Positions 19,862-29,527 are shown, counted from the first letter of the stretch. The stretch is 64,000 nt of DNA from Legionella cincinnatiensis (GCF_900452415.1 NZ_UGNX01000001.1:1178001-1242000), one strand, 5' to 3'. A program made the numbers and translations. Notes: generated by a model from the letters alone, not told the origin.

Positions 19862-21668
19862 ATTTACCCCAAAGTATCAACTGTTCCACCACAGGCCCTA
19901 ATGCAAGGGCGGGGACAAAAGATAGAGCGCCAATGATAATGGTGATACAAACTAACAAAACAATAAAAAGGGGTGTATGAGTTGCTAGAGTGCCGGGGTT
20001 ACTGGGAATATGTTTTTTCTTAACCAGTGAACCTGCAATTGCAAGAGTGGGAATGGCAATCCAATATCGGCTAATCAACATGAGTAAGCCTCCCAGGATA
20101 TTATAAAAAGGGGTATTCACATTTAGACCTGCAAAAGAACTGCCGTTATTATTTCCCATCGACGTAAATGCATAAAGAATTTCTGTGAAACCATGTGAAC
20201 CTGGATTGGCTATTGAGCTAATGCCTGAAGAGGTCACCGAAGCATAAGCAGTTGCGATAAGGACCACTAAAGGCATAATCAAAACGGCAATTGAGGCCAT
20301 TTTCATTTCATAAGGTTCAATTTTTTTACCAAGATATTCAGGAGATCTGCCTACCATAAGACCTGCAACAAATACAGTGATAATAATCATCATGAGCATG
20401 CCATATAATCCTGAACCTACTCCACCAAAACAAACTTCACCTAAATGCATCATCCAAAGGGGAACAAGCCCTCCTAATGGGATAAACGAATCAAGCATGG
20501 AATTAACTGAACCATTCGACGCAGCGGTAGTTGCTGTGGCCCAAATGGTTGAGCTGACAATACCGAAACGTGTTTCTTTGCCTTCCATATTCCCTGCAGG
20601 GTAAAGGCCAGCTATAGGCTGCATATCAATTCCTATGGATTGAAATGCTGGATTGCCTTTTTGTTCCATTACGGTTTCAAGAATTAAAGGTGGAATAAAT
20701 AAAATGAACATGGCAATTAACACTGCCCATCCTTGTCGTTTATCCTGAACCATCATCCCAAAAGTAAAACAAAAAGCTGCTGGAATAAGTAAAAGGGCTA
20801 CCATTTCAAGAAAATTAGTTAATGGAGTAGGATTTTCGAAGGGATGGGCAGAGTTTACATTAAAAAAACCGCCTCCATTAGTGCCTAATTGTTTAATGGC
20901 AATTTGTGAGGCAGCAGGTCCCATAGGAATGGTCTGTTCGGTTATTTTCTTAGAGGTTACTTGGGGATTACCTAGGCCATCTAATAGGGGTTGACCTCTT
21001 GTATCTGTCATTGGTTGTTGATAAGTAAATGGATGGAGAAGACTAATTTTTTGATAGGGTTTAAAATTTTGTATTACTCCTTGTGAGCATAAGATAAGGG
21101 AGAAAATGAATGACAAGGGAAGTAAGATGTAGAGTATACCTCGTATGGTATCCACCCAAAAATTACCTAAACCTACGCTTTCACGTTTTGTTAAACCTCG
21201 TATCAAAGCGATTAATAACGACATTCCTGTTGCTGCTGAAATAAAATTTTGTACAGTAAGCGCAAGCATTTGTGTCAAATAACTCAAGGTTGTTTCACCA
21301 TTATAGGCTTGCCAATTGGTATTCGTTGTAAAGCTAATTGCCGTATTAAAAGCAAGATCAGATGAGGGAGCCGCAAAATTTTGTGGGTTTAGAGGAAGAT
21401 AGTATTGAATTCTTTGCAAAAGAAAAACTGCCAATAATCCTACTAAATTAACAAAAAGCATCGTTGATAGGTAAGTTTTCCATTCCATTTCTTCTTCAGG
21501 ATCAATTCCGCATAGCTTATAAATGAACGATTCAAAAGGTCTAACTAAAGAGTCTAATAAACAAGATTGGCCTTGGTATACTCGGGCCATATACCAACCA
21601 AGGGGTTTGACAAGCAGCAGTAAGAAGAGCAAATAAAATGAGATTTGAAGAAAACCAAATTTTGTCAT
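19851..21668 (-). CDS. kdpA: Potassium-transporting ATPase subunit A (channel-like)
   Basis: A 605-residue membrane subunit that binds and conducts K+. It shows the KdpA selectivity-loop regions [34 protein letters not shown], and [15 protein letters not shown], plus [12 protein letters not shown]. It lies 24 bases after kdpF ends. Confidence 0.97.
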   Translation of the reverse strand: MTKFGFLQISFYLLFLLLLVKPLGWYMARVYQGQSCLLDSLVRPFESFIYKLCGIDPEEEMEWKTYLSTMLFVNLVGLLAVFLLQRIQYYLPLNPQNFAAPSSDLAFNTAISFTTNTNWQAYNGETTLSYLTQMLALTVQNFISAATGMSLLIALIRGLTKRESVGLGNFWVDTIRGILYILLPLSFIFSLILCSQGVIQNFKPYQKISLLHPFTYQQPMTDTRGQPLLDGLGNPQVTSKKITEQTIPMGPAASQIAIKQLGTNGGGFFNVNSAHPFENPTPLTNFLEMVALLLIPAAFCFTFGMMVQDKRQGWAVLIAMFILFIPPLILETVMEQKGNPAFQSIGIDMQPIAGLYPAGNMEGKETRFGIVSSTIWATATTAASNGSVNSMLDSFIPLGGLVPLWMMHLGEVCFGGVGSGLYGMLMMIIITVFVAGLMVGRSPEYLGKKIEPYEMKMASIAVLIMPLVVLIATAYASVTSSGISSIANPGSHGFTEILYAFTSMGNNNGSSFAGLNVNTPFYNILGGLLMLISRYWIAIPTLAIAGSLVKKKHIPSNPGTLATHTPLFIVLLVCITIIIGALSFVPALALGPVVEQLILWGKYGY

Positions 21669-21692
21669 GGAGATCCATTCCTGTTTTTATTA

Positions 21693-21779
21693 TTAAAATA
21701 ATTCAGGTTTAAATAATACGAATAATAAATAAATTAACAAGCAGAAAGCGATGAGTCCACAGATGAAATAGAAGCTCAT
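21693..21779 (-). CDS. kdpF: KdpF, small subunit of the K+ ATPase
   Basis: A 28-residue hydrophobic peptide beginning MSFYFICGLIAF and ending LFKPELF. The single helix and KPE(L/K)F ending are the KdpF pattern. AAGGAGTGAATC precedes the ATG. It stabilises the Kdp complex in other bacteria. Its ATG overlaps the stop of the micropeptide upstream (ATGA). Confidence 0.9.
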   Translation of the reverse strand: MSFYFICGLIAFCLLIYLLFVLFKPELF

Positions 21780-21871
21780 GATTCACTCCTTGACAAATAA
21801 TCAAAAAAATTAATGAGCAAAAAGCACGTGCAAAAAAATAAGACAATAAGAAAAATTAATAAAATATCCAT
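21776..21871 (-). CDS. Putative membrane micropeptide upstream of kdpF
   Basis: A 31-residue frame starting MDILLIFLIVLFF and ending FDYLSRSES, with its TGA overlapping the kdpF ATG in an ATGA arrangement. It has one transmembrane helix with two central cysteines. The D-hydrophobic-FF-hydrophobic-D-L-SR layout resembles the unnamed small ORFs seen ahead of kdpF in some proteobacteria. The ribosome binding site is weak. Expression and role are unproven; the coupling to kdpF is the main support. Confidence 0.5.
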   Translation of the reverse strand: MDILLIFLIVLFFCTCFLLINFFDYLSRSES

Positions 21872-22078
21872 AGAGTGTTTCTTATCATTGATATCTCTCT
21901 TTTAACTATAATCTTAGCCCAGATTTTTGGGGTTTGTTGACGATTTATTCTGTTCTTCTGATTGTTACATAAGAGTTAGATTTTATTTTAGTGGAAAGCA
22001 TTAATGTATTAAGTAAAAAAATAAGAATGATGAAATCCATTATTACAAACGCACTTATTGGGGAGGGGATTAAAAATA

Positions 22079-22111
22079 AAAAAGGCGTATTTTTATCAAA
22101 TACGCCTTTTT
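22079..22111. terminator. Strong hairpin terminator of the 6S RNA gene
   Basis: A perfect 14-bp stem AAAAAGGCGTATTT / AAATACGCCTTTTT with a 5-base loop. On the minus strand it follows the 3' end of the 6S RNA and ends in a T run. The symmetry could also stop plus-strand transcription. Confidence 0.8.
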
Positions 22112-22123
22112 ATTAAATTTGCA

Positions 22124-22270
22124 ATAGACAGTAAGATTGCTTACAGTCCTAGTTACTATTATGGACTCCTCTGGAGTGTTTTAGGCTTCTTAGTTTACAC
22201 TAGGCATGCACACCGCACTCTCAATCTGGCTCCCAAGTAATGAATGTTGGCTGAACAATATGTACTGTCT
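22124..22270 (-). ncRNA. ssrS: 6S RNA
   Basis: On the minus strand, the ends ATAGACAGTA (22272-22263) and TACTGTCTAT (22133-22124) form the closing stem of a roughly 147-nt RNA. Continued pairing (ATTG...CAAT, CAG...CTG) follows as in 6S RNA. The apical part reads GCATGCCTAGTG then CTAAGAAGCCTAAAAC, closely matching the E. coli 6S segment GCATGCTCGG and CGAGAAGCCTTAAAAC. A -10 box precedes and a strong terminator follows. 6S RNA mimics an open promoter and holds sigma-70 RNA polymerase in stationary phase. No ygfA neighbour is present. Confidence 0.87.
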
Positions 22271-22273
22271 ATG

Positions 22274-22302
22274 ATTATATAATAGGCTAATCTTCACGGT
22301 AA
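22274..22302 (-). promoter_or_regulatory. 6S RNA promoter
   Basis: On the minus strand TTACCG (22302-22297), a 17-bp spacer, and a perfect TATAAT (22279-22274) precede the 6S RNA by 4-6 bases. Confidence 0.65.
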
Positions 22303-22386
22303 TGCTACTTGATTCAAATTGTTTTTTGCAAAGATTGTGTTAAAAAATAGAGTATATAATGGATATATGGAAACCAAGGATCAGTG

Positions 22387-24582
22387 ATGCTTGCTGTAAG
22401 GAAAGGCTCTATGCATAAAAAAATCGATTTTATATCTTCCATGCTATCTGGAATAATCATCAGTTTTTTAATGGTCATGGTTACAGTAAGTTTTACCCAA
22501 TTTATTTTTCACGGTAAGTTATCCAGCTATTTTCCAGTAGCAACTTATCTGATTTTAATAACTACGGTAATTATCACTCTGGTCACGGCATTGTTTAGTT
22601 CATTACCCATTTCTATTGGACATCCTCAAGATGAGCCATTACCCATTATTGCATTGGCCATTTCATCAATTGTTGCGGGCATACAAAACCCTGACAATCT
22701 TTTCTCTACTACCATGGTTGTAATTGCTTGCTCTACCAGCATGACGGGTATTTGTTTTTATATGATTGGAAAATTTAAACTGGGTAATTTCATACGTTTT
22801 ATTCCTTTCCCTGTTGTTGTGGGTTTTCTAGTCAGCGTTGGATGCTTACTGATAATAGGTACTACCAAGAATATAATGTCTATATTACCTAATCCTCTTA
22901 TTTATGATAGTGCTAACTTTTTTAAATCTGATTTTTTCATGATATGGAGTATTACTATTGGTTATACCTTATTATTTTTCTATGTCATGTATCGTTTTAC
23001 CCATAGGCTCACATTCCCCGGATTTTTATTATTCAGTATAGTGATGTTTTATATAATTGTTTTTGTATTTCATATTTCAATTCCCATGCTAAGAGAGCAT
23101 GGATTATTATTTCAACCATTTCCACCGCCCAATACTCTCATGAGTGCTCTTTCACAGTTTTCTTTTAGTAAAGTGGAATGGGACACTATATATCCACAAA
23201 TAGGTAATTTAATAACTATTATACCCATTAGTACTATATCCTTTTTATTAATATTAGGTGCTCTGGATTTTAATTTAAAAAAAGAAATCGATTTAAACAG
23301 AGAGTTGTGTCTCACAGGCATCAATAATACTTTCATAGGGTTTGCCGGAGGCTTAGTTGGATATACCGGTTTTATGATGACTATCATTAATAACCACTTG
23401 AAGTCTACAACCCGTGCGCCTGGTATTTTATCTGCTATTTTCACTTTAGCTATTTTGTTAGTTGGCATGAATTTGATTGCATATATACCCAAAATAATTG
23501 TATTTGGTATGTTGTTGTTTATTGGTATTAGTATTTTAAAAACATGGGGTTACGATATTAAACATGAGTTTTACAGTTCAGATTATTTAACGGTATTTAT
23601 AATTCTAATAATGGTCTTAAGTTTTGGATTACTTGCAGGGGTTATCGTAGGAATATTGGTTTCTTTTGTTTTAATTGTTATTAATTACAGCCAAATTAGC
23701 CCAATAAAATATCGTATTGAAGGTACAAATGTACGTAGCGGAACTCGACGAGATAATAGAGCGAAAAATATTTTAAAAAAGGAAAAGGGGGCTATACTTT
23801 TTTTAAAATTACAAAATTATTTATTTTTTGGCATCACAAATAAACTAATTGATGATATTAAAATCACTATTAATAACCAACCTAATCAATTACGATATAT
23901 TATTTATGATTATGAACTGGTTATTGGCATCGATTCTTCTGCTCTTTATTGTTTCTCCAGAATCAAAGCTTTTATTAAAGAGCATAATATAACTGCTGTT
24001 ATTACTGAAGTGGAAGACACAGTACTTAAAAAATTGATGGATATTGGTTTTATAGATCCTAATGATCCATCCATTATCGTGGTTCCTCAACATGAACAAG
24101 CGATTGAGTGGTGTGAAAAACAAATATTACATAAAAATAATTATGTAAAAAATGAGGCGTTACCCCTCGAAGCCCAACTGACCAACCTTTTTCAGAACGA
24201 AACTACTGCACGCTGTATTAAAAAATATTTTAACAAAATAGCAATTAATGAGCAGGAATTTCTTTTTAAACAAGGGGAGCTTGCATCGAGTTTATATTAT
24301 TTGGAATCAGGTGAGCTTTCTGTATATATGGCAACCCAAAATAAAAAGCAATTATACATTTCAACTATCCAAACGGGAAATATCATTGGTGAAATGGGGT
24401 TTTATTTAATGGGTAATCGTTTTGCAACAATAATAGCAAATGAAAACAGTATAGTAGAAGAATTATCGGCAGAAAACTTTGCAAAAATGTGCACAGAAGA
24501 ACCTGCGATTGCAGAGCAATTTAACAGAGTGATCGTGCGTATTTTGGCAGAAAGACTGAATTATCGTAATCTTCAAATATAA
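22387..24582 (+). CDS. SulP-family anion transporter fused to STAS-like and cyclic-nucleotide-binding domains
   Basis: A 731-residue protein. Residues 1-430 form about 10-12 membrane helices of SulP/SLC26 type. Residues about 455-560 are a STAS-like domain (GAILFLKLQNYLFFG ... IDSSALYCFSRI). Residues about 600-725 are a cNMP-binding domain with QGELASSLYYLESGELSVYM and the phosphate-binding loop GEMGFYLMGNRFAT, retaining the Glu and Arg. Transport is probably of sulfate, bicarbonate or an organic anion and may be gated by a nucleotide. ATG 22387 follows AAGGATCAGTG; an ATG at 22411 also has a ribosome binding site and is possible. A hairpin terminator follows. Confidence 0.85.
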   Translation: MLAVRKGSMHKKIDFISSMLSGIIISFLMVMVTVSFTQFIFHGKLSSYFPVATYLILITTVIITLVTALFSSLPISIGHPQDEPLPIIALAISSIVAGIQNPDNLFSTTMVVIACSTSMTGICFYMIGKFKLGNFIRFIPFPVVVGFLVSVGCLLIIGTTKNIMSILPNPLIYDSANFFKSDFFMIWSITIGYTLLFFYVMYRFTHRLTFPGFLLFSIVMFYIIVFVFHISIPMLREHGLLFQPFPPPNTLMSALSQFSFSKVEWDTIYPQIGNLITIIPISTISFLLILGALDFNLKKEIDLNRELCLTGINNTFIGFAGGLVGYTGFMMTIINNHLKSTTRAPGILSAIFTLAILLVGMNLIAYIPKIIVFGMLLFIGISILKTWGYDIKHEFYSSDYLTVFIILIMVLSFGLLAGVIVGILVSFVLIVINYSQISPIKYRIEGTNVRSGTRRDNRAKNILKKEKGAILFLKLQNYLFFGITNKLIDDIKITINNQPNQLRYIIYDYELVIGIDSSALYCFSRIKAFIKEHNITAVITEVEDTVLKKLMDIGFIDPNDPSIIVVPQHEQAIEWCEKQILHKNNYVKNEALPLEAQLTNLFQNETTARCIKKYFNKIAINEQEFLFKQGELASSLYYLESGELSVYMATQNKKQLYISTIQTGNIIGEMGFYLMGNRFATIIANENSIVEELSAENFAKMCTEEPAIAEQFNRVIVRILAERLNYRNLQI

Positions 24583-24648
24583 AAATTGGCTTCTTAAATT
24601 TCTGAATGAAAAAGAAATTATTTGAAAGCAGCTGGATTTTTAGAATTC

Positions 24649-24680
24649 ATCAGGCACTCTAGATAAATAGAGTGCTTGAT
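24649..24680 (+). terminator. Hairpin terminator after the SulP gene
   Basis: ATCAGGCACTCTA (24649-24661) pairs with TAGAGTGCTTGAT (24668-24680) with one G-T pair and a 6-base loop. It is 66 bases past the stop codon. Confidence 0.6.
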
Positions 24681-24782
24681 ACCACCATTTAATTTTTCAA
24701 TATAAGCTGAAATATATAGAGCAAGAGCCCGCTGCACTGGAGCTAATCCGCAAGCAAAAAACTTTTAACTCTTTCTTATAAT

Positions 24783-27197
24783 GTGAATTTCGTATAAGCG
24801 AATGTGGATTTACTTCGAACCGTTCGGGCTGAGGAAGCGCGTAGCGCTGTCTCGAAGCTTAGCACAAATGTTCAAGTTGCGTGCTAAGGCTTCGAGACGG
24901 CATAAATGCCTCCTCAGCCTGAACGGGTTGAGACAGAAGCTGGATCCCAATAGATTCTTTATCCGCAACTCACGTTCACTTAATGGGAGTTGCGTATAAG
25001 CGAACATGGATTTACTTCCTCCCGTTCGGGCTGAGGAAGCGCGTAGCGCTGTCTCGAAGCCTAGCACAAATGTTCAAGTTGCGTGCTAAGGCTTGGAGAT
25101 GGCATAAATGCCTCCTCAGCCTGAACGGGTTGAGACAGAAGCTGGATCCCAATAGATTCTTTATCCGCAACTCACGTTCACTTAATGGGAGTTGCGTATA
25201 AGCGAACATGGATTTACTTCCTCCCGTTCGGGCTGAGGAAGCGCGTAGCGCTGTCTCGAAGCCTAGCACAAATGTTCAAGTTGCGTGCTAAGGCTTGGAG
25301 ATGGCATAAATGCCTCCTCAGCCTGAACGGGTTGAGACAGAAGCTGGATCCCAATAGATTCTTTATCCGCAACTCACGTTCACTTAATGGGAGTTGCGTA
25401 TAAGCGAACATGGATTTACTTCCTCCCGTTCGGGCTGAGGAAGCGCGTAGCGCTGTCTCGAAGCCTAGCACAAATGTTCAAGTTGCGTGCTAAGGCTTGG
25501 AGATGGCATAAATGCCTCCTCAGCCTGAACGGGTTGAGACAGAAGCTGGATCCCAATAGATTCTTTATCCGCAACTCACGTTCACTTAATGGGAGTTGCG
25601 TATAAGCGAACATGGATTTACTTCCTCCCGTTCGGGCTGAGGAAGCGCGTAGCGCTGTCTCGAAGCCTAGCACAAATGTTCAAGTTGCGTGCTAAGGCTT
25701 GGAGATGGCATAAATGCCTCCTCAGCCTGAACGGGTTGAGACAGAAGCTGGATCCCAATAGATTCTTTATCCGCAACTCACGTTCACTTAATGGGAGTTG
25801 CGGATAAGCGAACATGGATTTATTTCCTCTCGTTCAGGCTGAGGAAGCGCGTAAGCGCTGTCTCGAAGCCTAGCACAAATGTTCAAGTTGCGTGCTAAGG
25901 CTTGGAGACGGCATAAATGCCTCCTCAGCCTGAACGGGTTGAGACAGAAGCTGGATCCCAATAGATTCTTTATCCGCAACTCACGTTCACTTAATGGGAG
26001 TTGCGGATAAGCGAACATGGATTTACTTCCTCCCGTTCGGGCTGAGGAAGCGCGTAGCGCTGTCTCGAAGCCTAGCACAAATGTTCAAGTTGCGTGCTAA
26101 GGCTTGGAGACGGCATAAATGCCTCCTCAGCCTGAACGGGTTGAGACAGAAGCTGGATCCCAATAGATTCTTTATCCGCAACTCACGTTCACTTAATGGG
26201 AGTTGCGGATAAGCGAACATGGATTTACTTCCTCCCGTTCGGGCTGAGGAAGCGCGTAAGCGCTGTCTCGAAGCCTAGCACAAATGTTCAAGTTGCGTGC
26301 TAAGGCTTGGAGATGGCATAAATGCCTCCTCAGCCTGAACGGGTTGAGACAGAAGCTGGATCCCAATAGATTCTTTATCCGCAACTCACGTTCACTTAAT
26401 GGGAGTTGCGGATAAGCGAACATGGATTTATTTCCTCTCGTTTGGGCTGAGGAAGCGCATAAGCGCTGTCTCGAAGCCTAGCACAAATGTTCAAGTTGCG
26501 TGCTAAGGCTTGGAGACGGCATAAATGCCTCCTCAGCCTGAACGGGTTGAGACAGAAGCTGGATCCCAATAGATTCTTTATCCGCAACTCACGTTCACTT
26601 AATGGGAGTTGCGGATAAGCGAACATGGATTTATTTCCTCTCGTTTGGGCTGAGGAAGCGCGTAAGCGCTGTCTCGAAGCCTAGCACAAATGTTCAAGTT
26701 GCGTGCTAAGGCTTGGAGACGGCATAAATGCCTCCTCAGCCTGAACGGGTTGAGACAGAAGCTGGATCCCAATAGAATTCTTTATCCGCAACTCACGTTC
26801 ACTTAATGGGAGTTGCGTATAAGCGAACATGGATTTACTTCCTCCCGTTCGGGCTGAGGAAGCGCGTAGCGCTGTCTCGAAGCCTAGCACAAATGTTCAA
26901 GTTGCGTGCTAAGGCTTGGAGATGGCATAAATGCCTCCTCAGCCTGAACGGGTTGAGACAGAAGCTGGATCCCAATAGATTCTTTATCCGCAACTCACGT
27001 TCACTTAATGGGAGTTGCGTATAAGCGAACATGGATTTATTTCCTCCCGTTTGGGCTGAGGAAGCGCGTAAGCGCTGTCTCGAAGCCTAGCACAAATGTT
27101 CAAGTTGCGTGCTAAGCTTGGAGACGGCATAAATGCCTCCTCAGCCTGAACGGGTTGAGACAGAAGCTGGATCTCAATGGATTCTTTATCCGAAACT
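24783..27197. repeat. Tandem array of twelve ~202-bp palindromic units
   Basis: The anchor AGCGAAcATGGATTTA recurs at 24797, 24999, 25201, 25403, 25605, 25807, 26010, 26212, 26415, 26618, 26822 and 27024, so the period is 202-204 bp. In unit 2 the outer stem is CCCGTTCGGGCTGAGG (25021-25036) with CCTCAGCCTGAACGGG (25114-25129). Inside are a small hairpin AGCGC-GTA-GCGCT, a central stem GTCTCGAAGCCTAGCAC with GTGCTAAGGCTTgGAGAt, and a second small hairpin GGCATAAATGCC. The linker has another inverted repeat, CGCAACTC / GAGTTGCG, extended to ATCCGCAACTC / GAGTTGCGGAT in units 6-9. Length changes come from GCGCGTAGCGC versus GCGCGTAAGCGC. The open frames in the array are artefacts of periodicity. 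Confidence 0.95.
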
Positions 27198-27749
27198 TCC
27201 GTTTCTTATGATGCCGAAAAAAGGCACACTAAGAGTGGGTCTTTTAAATGTTGCATAACTTTTACTGTTTTTGCCAGTTTGAATAAAAATTTGGGTATAA
27301 TAAAGTTTCCCCTGCTTGTCACGAGCCACACCAATACCCGTCAAATTATAATAACCAACAATATTTTTTTTATGCCCCGGGCTTCGTAACCATTGTCTTA
27401 CCACTTCTTGAGCACTTTTGTAGTTATAAGCAACATTCTCAGCACCTCCGCCTGTGTTTTTAATTTGTGTGCGTAGGGTGGTAATCCGTTTTCCAAAGTC
27501 TTTATGGCCAAAAGGCATGCGATGGTTGGCCATATCCAATGAATGTTGTTTGGCTTGAATTACAATACGATTATCCATAGTAAGTTTAGATAATCCATGT
27601 TGTTGCCTGTATTCATTAATGTAGAATAAAACAGAATTTTGGATGGCTGTATCACTTTCACCGTTTTTTGATACAGGTTTCGCATAAATACAAGACAAGA
27701 AACTAAAAAAAATAGAACTCAAGATAATGATTTTAGTTTTTAAAGACAT
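27186..27749 (-). CDS. Secreted CAP-domain (SCP/PR-1-like) protein
   Basis: A 187-residue protein with a signal peptide (residues 1-23, ...SCIYA) and a CAP domain (about residues 37-158). It retains the usual cavity residues: His and acidic residues in GHKDFGKRI, Glu in GGGAENVAYNY, and His in SPGHKKNIVGYYNLTGIG. Bacterial CAP proteins are extracellular or periplasmic and of varied function. The TAA stop and the last codons lie within the edge of the 202-bp repeat array, so the C-terminal tail may have been shaped by the array. Confidence 0.88.
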   Translation of the reverse strand: MSLKTKIIILSSIFFSFLSCIYAKPVSKNGESDTAIQNSVLFYINEYRQQHGLSKLTMDNRIVIQAKQHSLDMANHRMPFGHKDFGKRITTLRTQIKNTGGGAENVAYNYKSAQEVVRQWLRSPGHKKNIVGYYNLTGIGVARDKQGKLYYTQIFIQTGKNSKSYATFKRPTLSVPFFGIIRNGSFG

Positions 27750-27915
27750 AATATTTTCTCTTTAACGGGATTATGGATAAGGGTTTTATTAGAACCAGAG
27801 TCTACCTAGGTTGAAATAATGACTAAAATACAGTCAATTGTCTAGAGCTAGCAAGATAGAAATAAAACCAAGTAGATCTTTATTGATCCATTGTGTTTCA
27901 TAATATTGTTTTAAT

Positions 27916-28185
27916 TTAAGGCGTTAAGTTGGTAATAGCATCATGCAGATCTTCGACTTCGCCTGAATAATGAAAGTAAATTCGTTTTTTTGTACAATCT
28001 ATGAGACATAAGGCTTCTTGAGGTTGATCACCAAATTGTTTAAATACCCAAAATAGGCCATCATGATGTTGGCTTTCTATTTCTTTTAATAAATCCACCA
28101 TTCTATCTCCTTCTAACGCAGAATGAGGACAATTTAAACCTGATGTACCGTGAGTTATTTTATAGGCATAATGTTTTTCTTTCAT
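27916..28185 (-). CDS. Small conserved-looking cytoplasmic protein, unknown function
   Basis: An 89-residue protein. The ATG at 28185 (MKEKHYAYKITHG) follows AGGGAG by 7 bases and is preferred over a frame 13 codons longer. It has no signal peptide or membrane segment. Features are HGTSGLNCPHSALEGD, a hydrophobic core FWVFKQFG and ALCLIDCTKKRIYFHYSG. No family is recognised. Confidence 0.65.
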   Translation of the reverse strand: MKEKHYAYKITHGTSGLNCPHSALEGDRMVDLLKEIESQHHDGLFWVFKQFGDQPQEALCLIDCTKKRIYFHYSGEVEDLHDAITNLTP

Positions 28186-28304
28186 GATCGTACTCCCTAA
28201 TTCGATAGAGAAAATTGAGTCCATTTTGATTAAATTATAGTCCAGGGTAAGGAGAAGCCGTAATCTAAAAGGAGATTTATTATTGCAGGGTTAGATCTTA
28301 TTTT

Positions 28305-28937
28305 TTATAGATTAACGGATAGTCCAACTAATATGGCGTGTAATGTAGGTATATTTGATAATTGTTCTTTTTTATTGTGAGTATCTAAATGAAGATTAGG
28401 ACCATTGCCGCTAAATATTCCCTGATACAATAAGCTTAAACTAGCCAGAGCCGTAATTGGATAACCAACACCTGCTTGTATTTCACCTGCGAGTTGTGAA
28501 ATGTCATTTAATGGAACACGAGAATCTCGCCAGTGACGGTAAGCAAGCCCTCCTTTTAATTGAGCAAAAAAGTCACTATTGCCCAAAGGATCGCTTTTGG
28601 TTGTGATTAATAAATCTAAGGTAGGAGAAAGAGTGGTTTGCATCGGAATCCATTTTCGTAATGCTTGAAATGTTTCTCTTTGCATGTCCAATTTTATTCG
28701 AGTACCGGTTTGTAGCCCTAATTCCAAGCCTAAGGCAATATTGCCTGCGAGCATCAGTTCGTTAGCGAGTGCTAGCCTTCCTATAGCAGTACTTTTATCG
28801 CTAGAATTTACTTGGTAATTGCCAGCACCTGCACTTGCAGAAACAGACCATGGCTGATCTTGAGATGTTTCTTTAGGGAAATAATTGCCAGCGATTACAT
28901 TAAATGATAATAAAATTCCTATTATAATTAATTTCAT
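28305..28937 (-). CDS. Putative outer-membrane beta-barrel protein
   Basis: A 210-residue protein with a short signal peptide (about residues 1-17, LLSFNVIAG). Alternating amphipathic strands follow (WSVSASAGAGNYQV, LALGLELGLQTGTRI, FFAQLKGGLAYRHW, LAGEIQAGVGYPI, LASLSLLYQGIFSG). The end, HAILVGLSVNL, fits a last outer-membrane strand although it ends in Leu rather than Phe. It resembles the small opacity/porin-like proteins common in Legionella. No specific role is assigned. Confidence 0.62.
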   Translation of the reverse strand: MKLIIIGILLSFNVIAGNYFPKETSQDQPWSVSASAGAGNYQVNSSDKSTAIGRLALANELMLAGNIALGLELGLQTGTRIKLDMQRETFQALRKWIPMQTTLSPTLDLLITTKSDPLGNSDFFAQLKGGLAYRHWRDSRVPLNDISQLAGEIQAGVGYPITALASLSLLYQGIFSGNGPNLHLDTHNKKEQLSNIPTLHAILVGLSVNL

Positions 28938-29135
28938 TTGCCATATCCCTAAATGAACTGTTCATAATCATACTTTGCAGGTTACAAATTAAAGTGTGTT
29001 ACTTCTATCACTGCAAAGTACCTGGGAATGTTAGACATAAAGGCAGTAGATTCTCGCCATAATATCAACTACTTTATTCAGTAAGAGTTCAGCTCCTCAG
29101 GAAACGACCCTATTGAGTACATCTTACGAGAAAAT

Positions 29136-29181
29136 ATCTCTAAAAACTACCCACCACATTGATTTTTAGAGAGATTTTTTT
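29136..29181 (+). terminator. Hairpin with T run in a gene-free stretch (possible small RNA terminator)
   Basis: ATCTCTAAAAA (29136-29146) pairs with TTTTTAGAGAGAT (29163-29175) with a 2-base bulge, followed by seven Ts. No plus-strand gene ends nearby; the 313-bp gap 28938-29250 holds only this and could carry a small RNA. No clear promoter was found. Confidence 0.45.
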
Positions 29182-29250
29182 ACAATATGTACTTATCTCT
29201 GGCCATCAGTGCACTATCAAGCATGAGTCTGACTTATTACCTTTTTAATC

Positions 29251-29338
29251 TGGCGGAGAGAGAGGGATTCGAACCCTCGATACGTTGCCGTATACACACT
29301 TTCCAGGCGTGCGCCTTCGACCGCTCGGCCATCTCTCC
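29251..29338 (-). tRNA. tRNA-Ser (anticodon GGA)
   Basis: Read on the minus strand, the gene starts GGAGAGATGGCCGAGCGGTC and ends GGTTCGAATCCCTCTCTC followed by CGCCA, with CCA encoded. The acceptor stem is GGAGAGA / TCTCTCC, the D-arm GCCGAGCGGTCGAAGGC, the anticodon loop CTGGAAA (anticodon GGA), and a long variable arm (TATACGGCAACGTA) marks a serine tRNA. It is 88 nt long. Confidence 0.97.
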
Positions 29339-29527
29339 CAATCGGGCAAGCTTATACAGGTCAGATGATAAAATCAACCCTTGTTTTATTTAAACACATA
29401 ACTTTTAGATGATATTGTATATACTATTAGGTAAGGGGTTCCAAAGATGATTACCATTTTCTAGTATGAATCTTAAATTTTTTTGAGAAAAAAATGATTA
29501 ATCGCTCTCCACATAAAGGATTTTAAC

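Noticed and set aside
22058..22240. Open frame of 60 codons
   Set aside because: Lies antisense across the 6S RNA and its terminator.
24802..27032. Many 65-96 codon frames on both strands
   Set aside because: They repeat with the 202-bp period and arise from the palindromic array; no ribosome binding sites or family match.
24783..27197. CRISPR array
   Set aside because: The entire 202-bp unit repeats with no variable spacers and no cas genes nearby.
29000..29180. RsmY/RsmZ-type RNA
   Set aside because: Only one or two GGA motifs and no LetA-type palindrome upstream.
29187..29393. 68-codon frame
   Set aside because: It is a translation through the opposite strand of tRNA-Ser.
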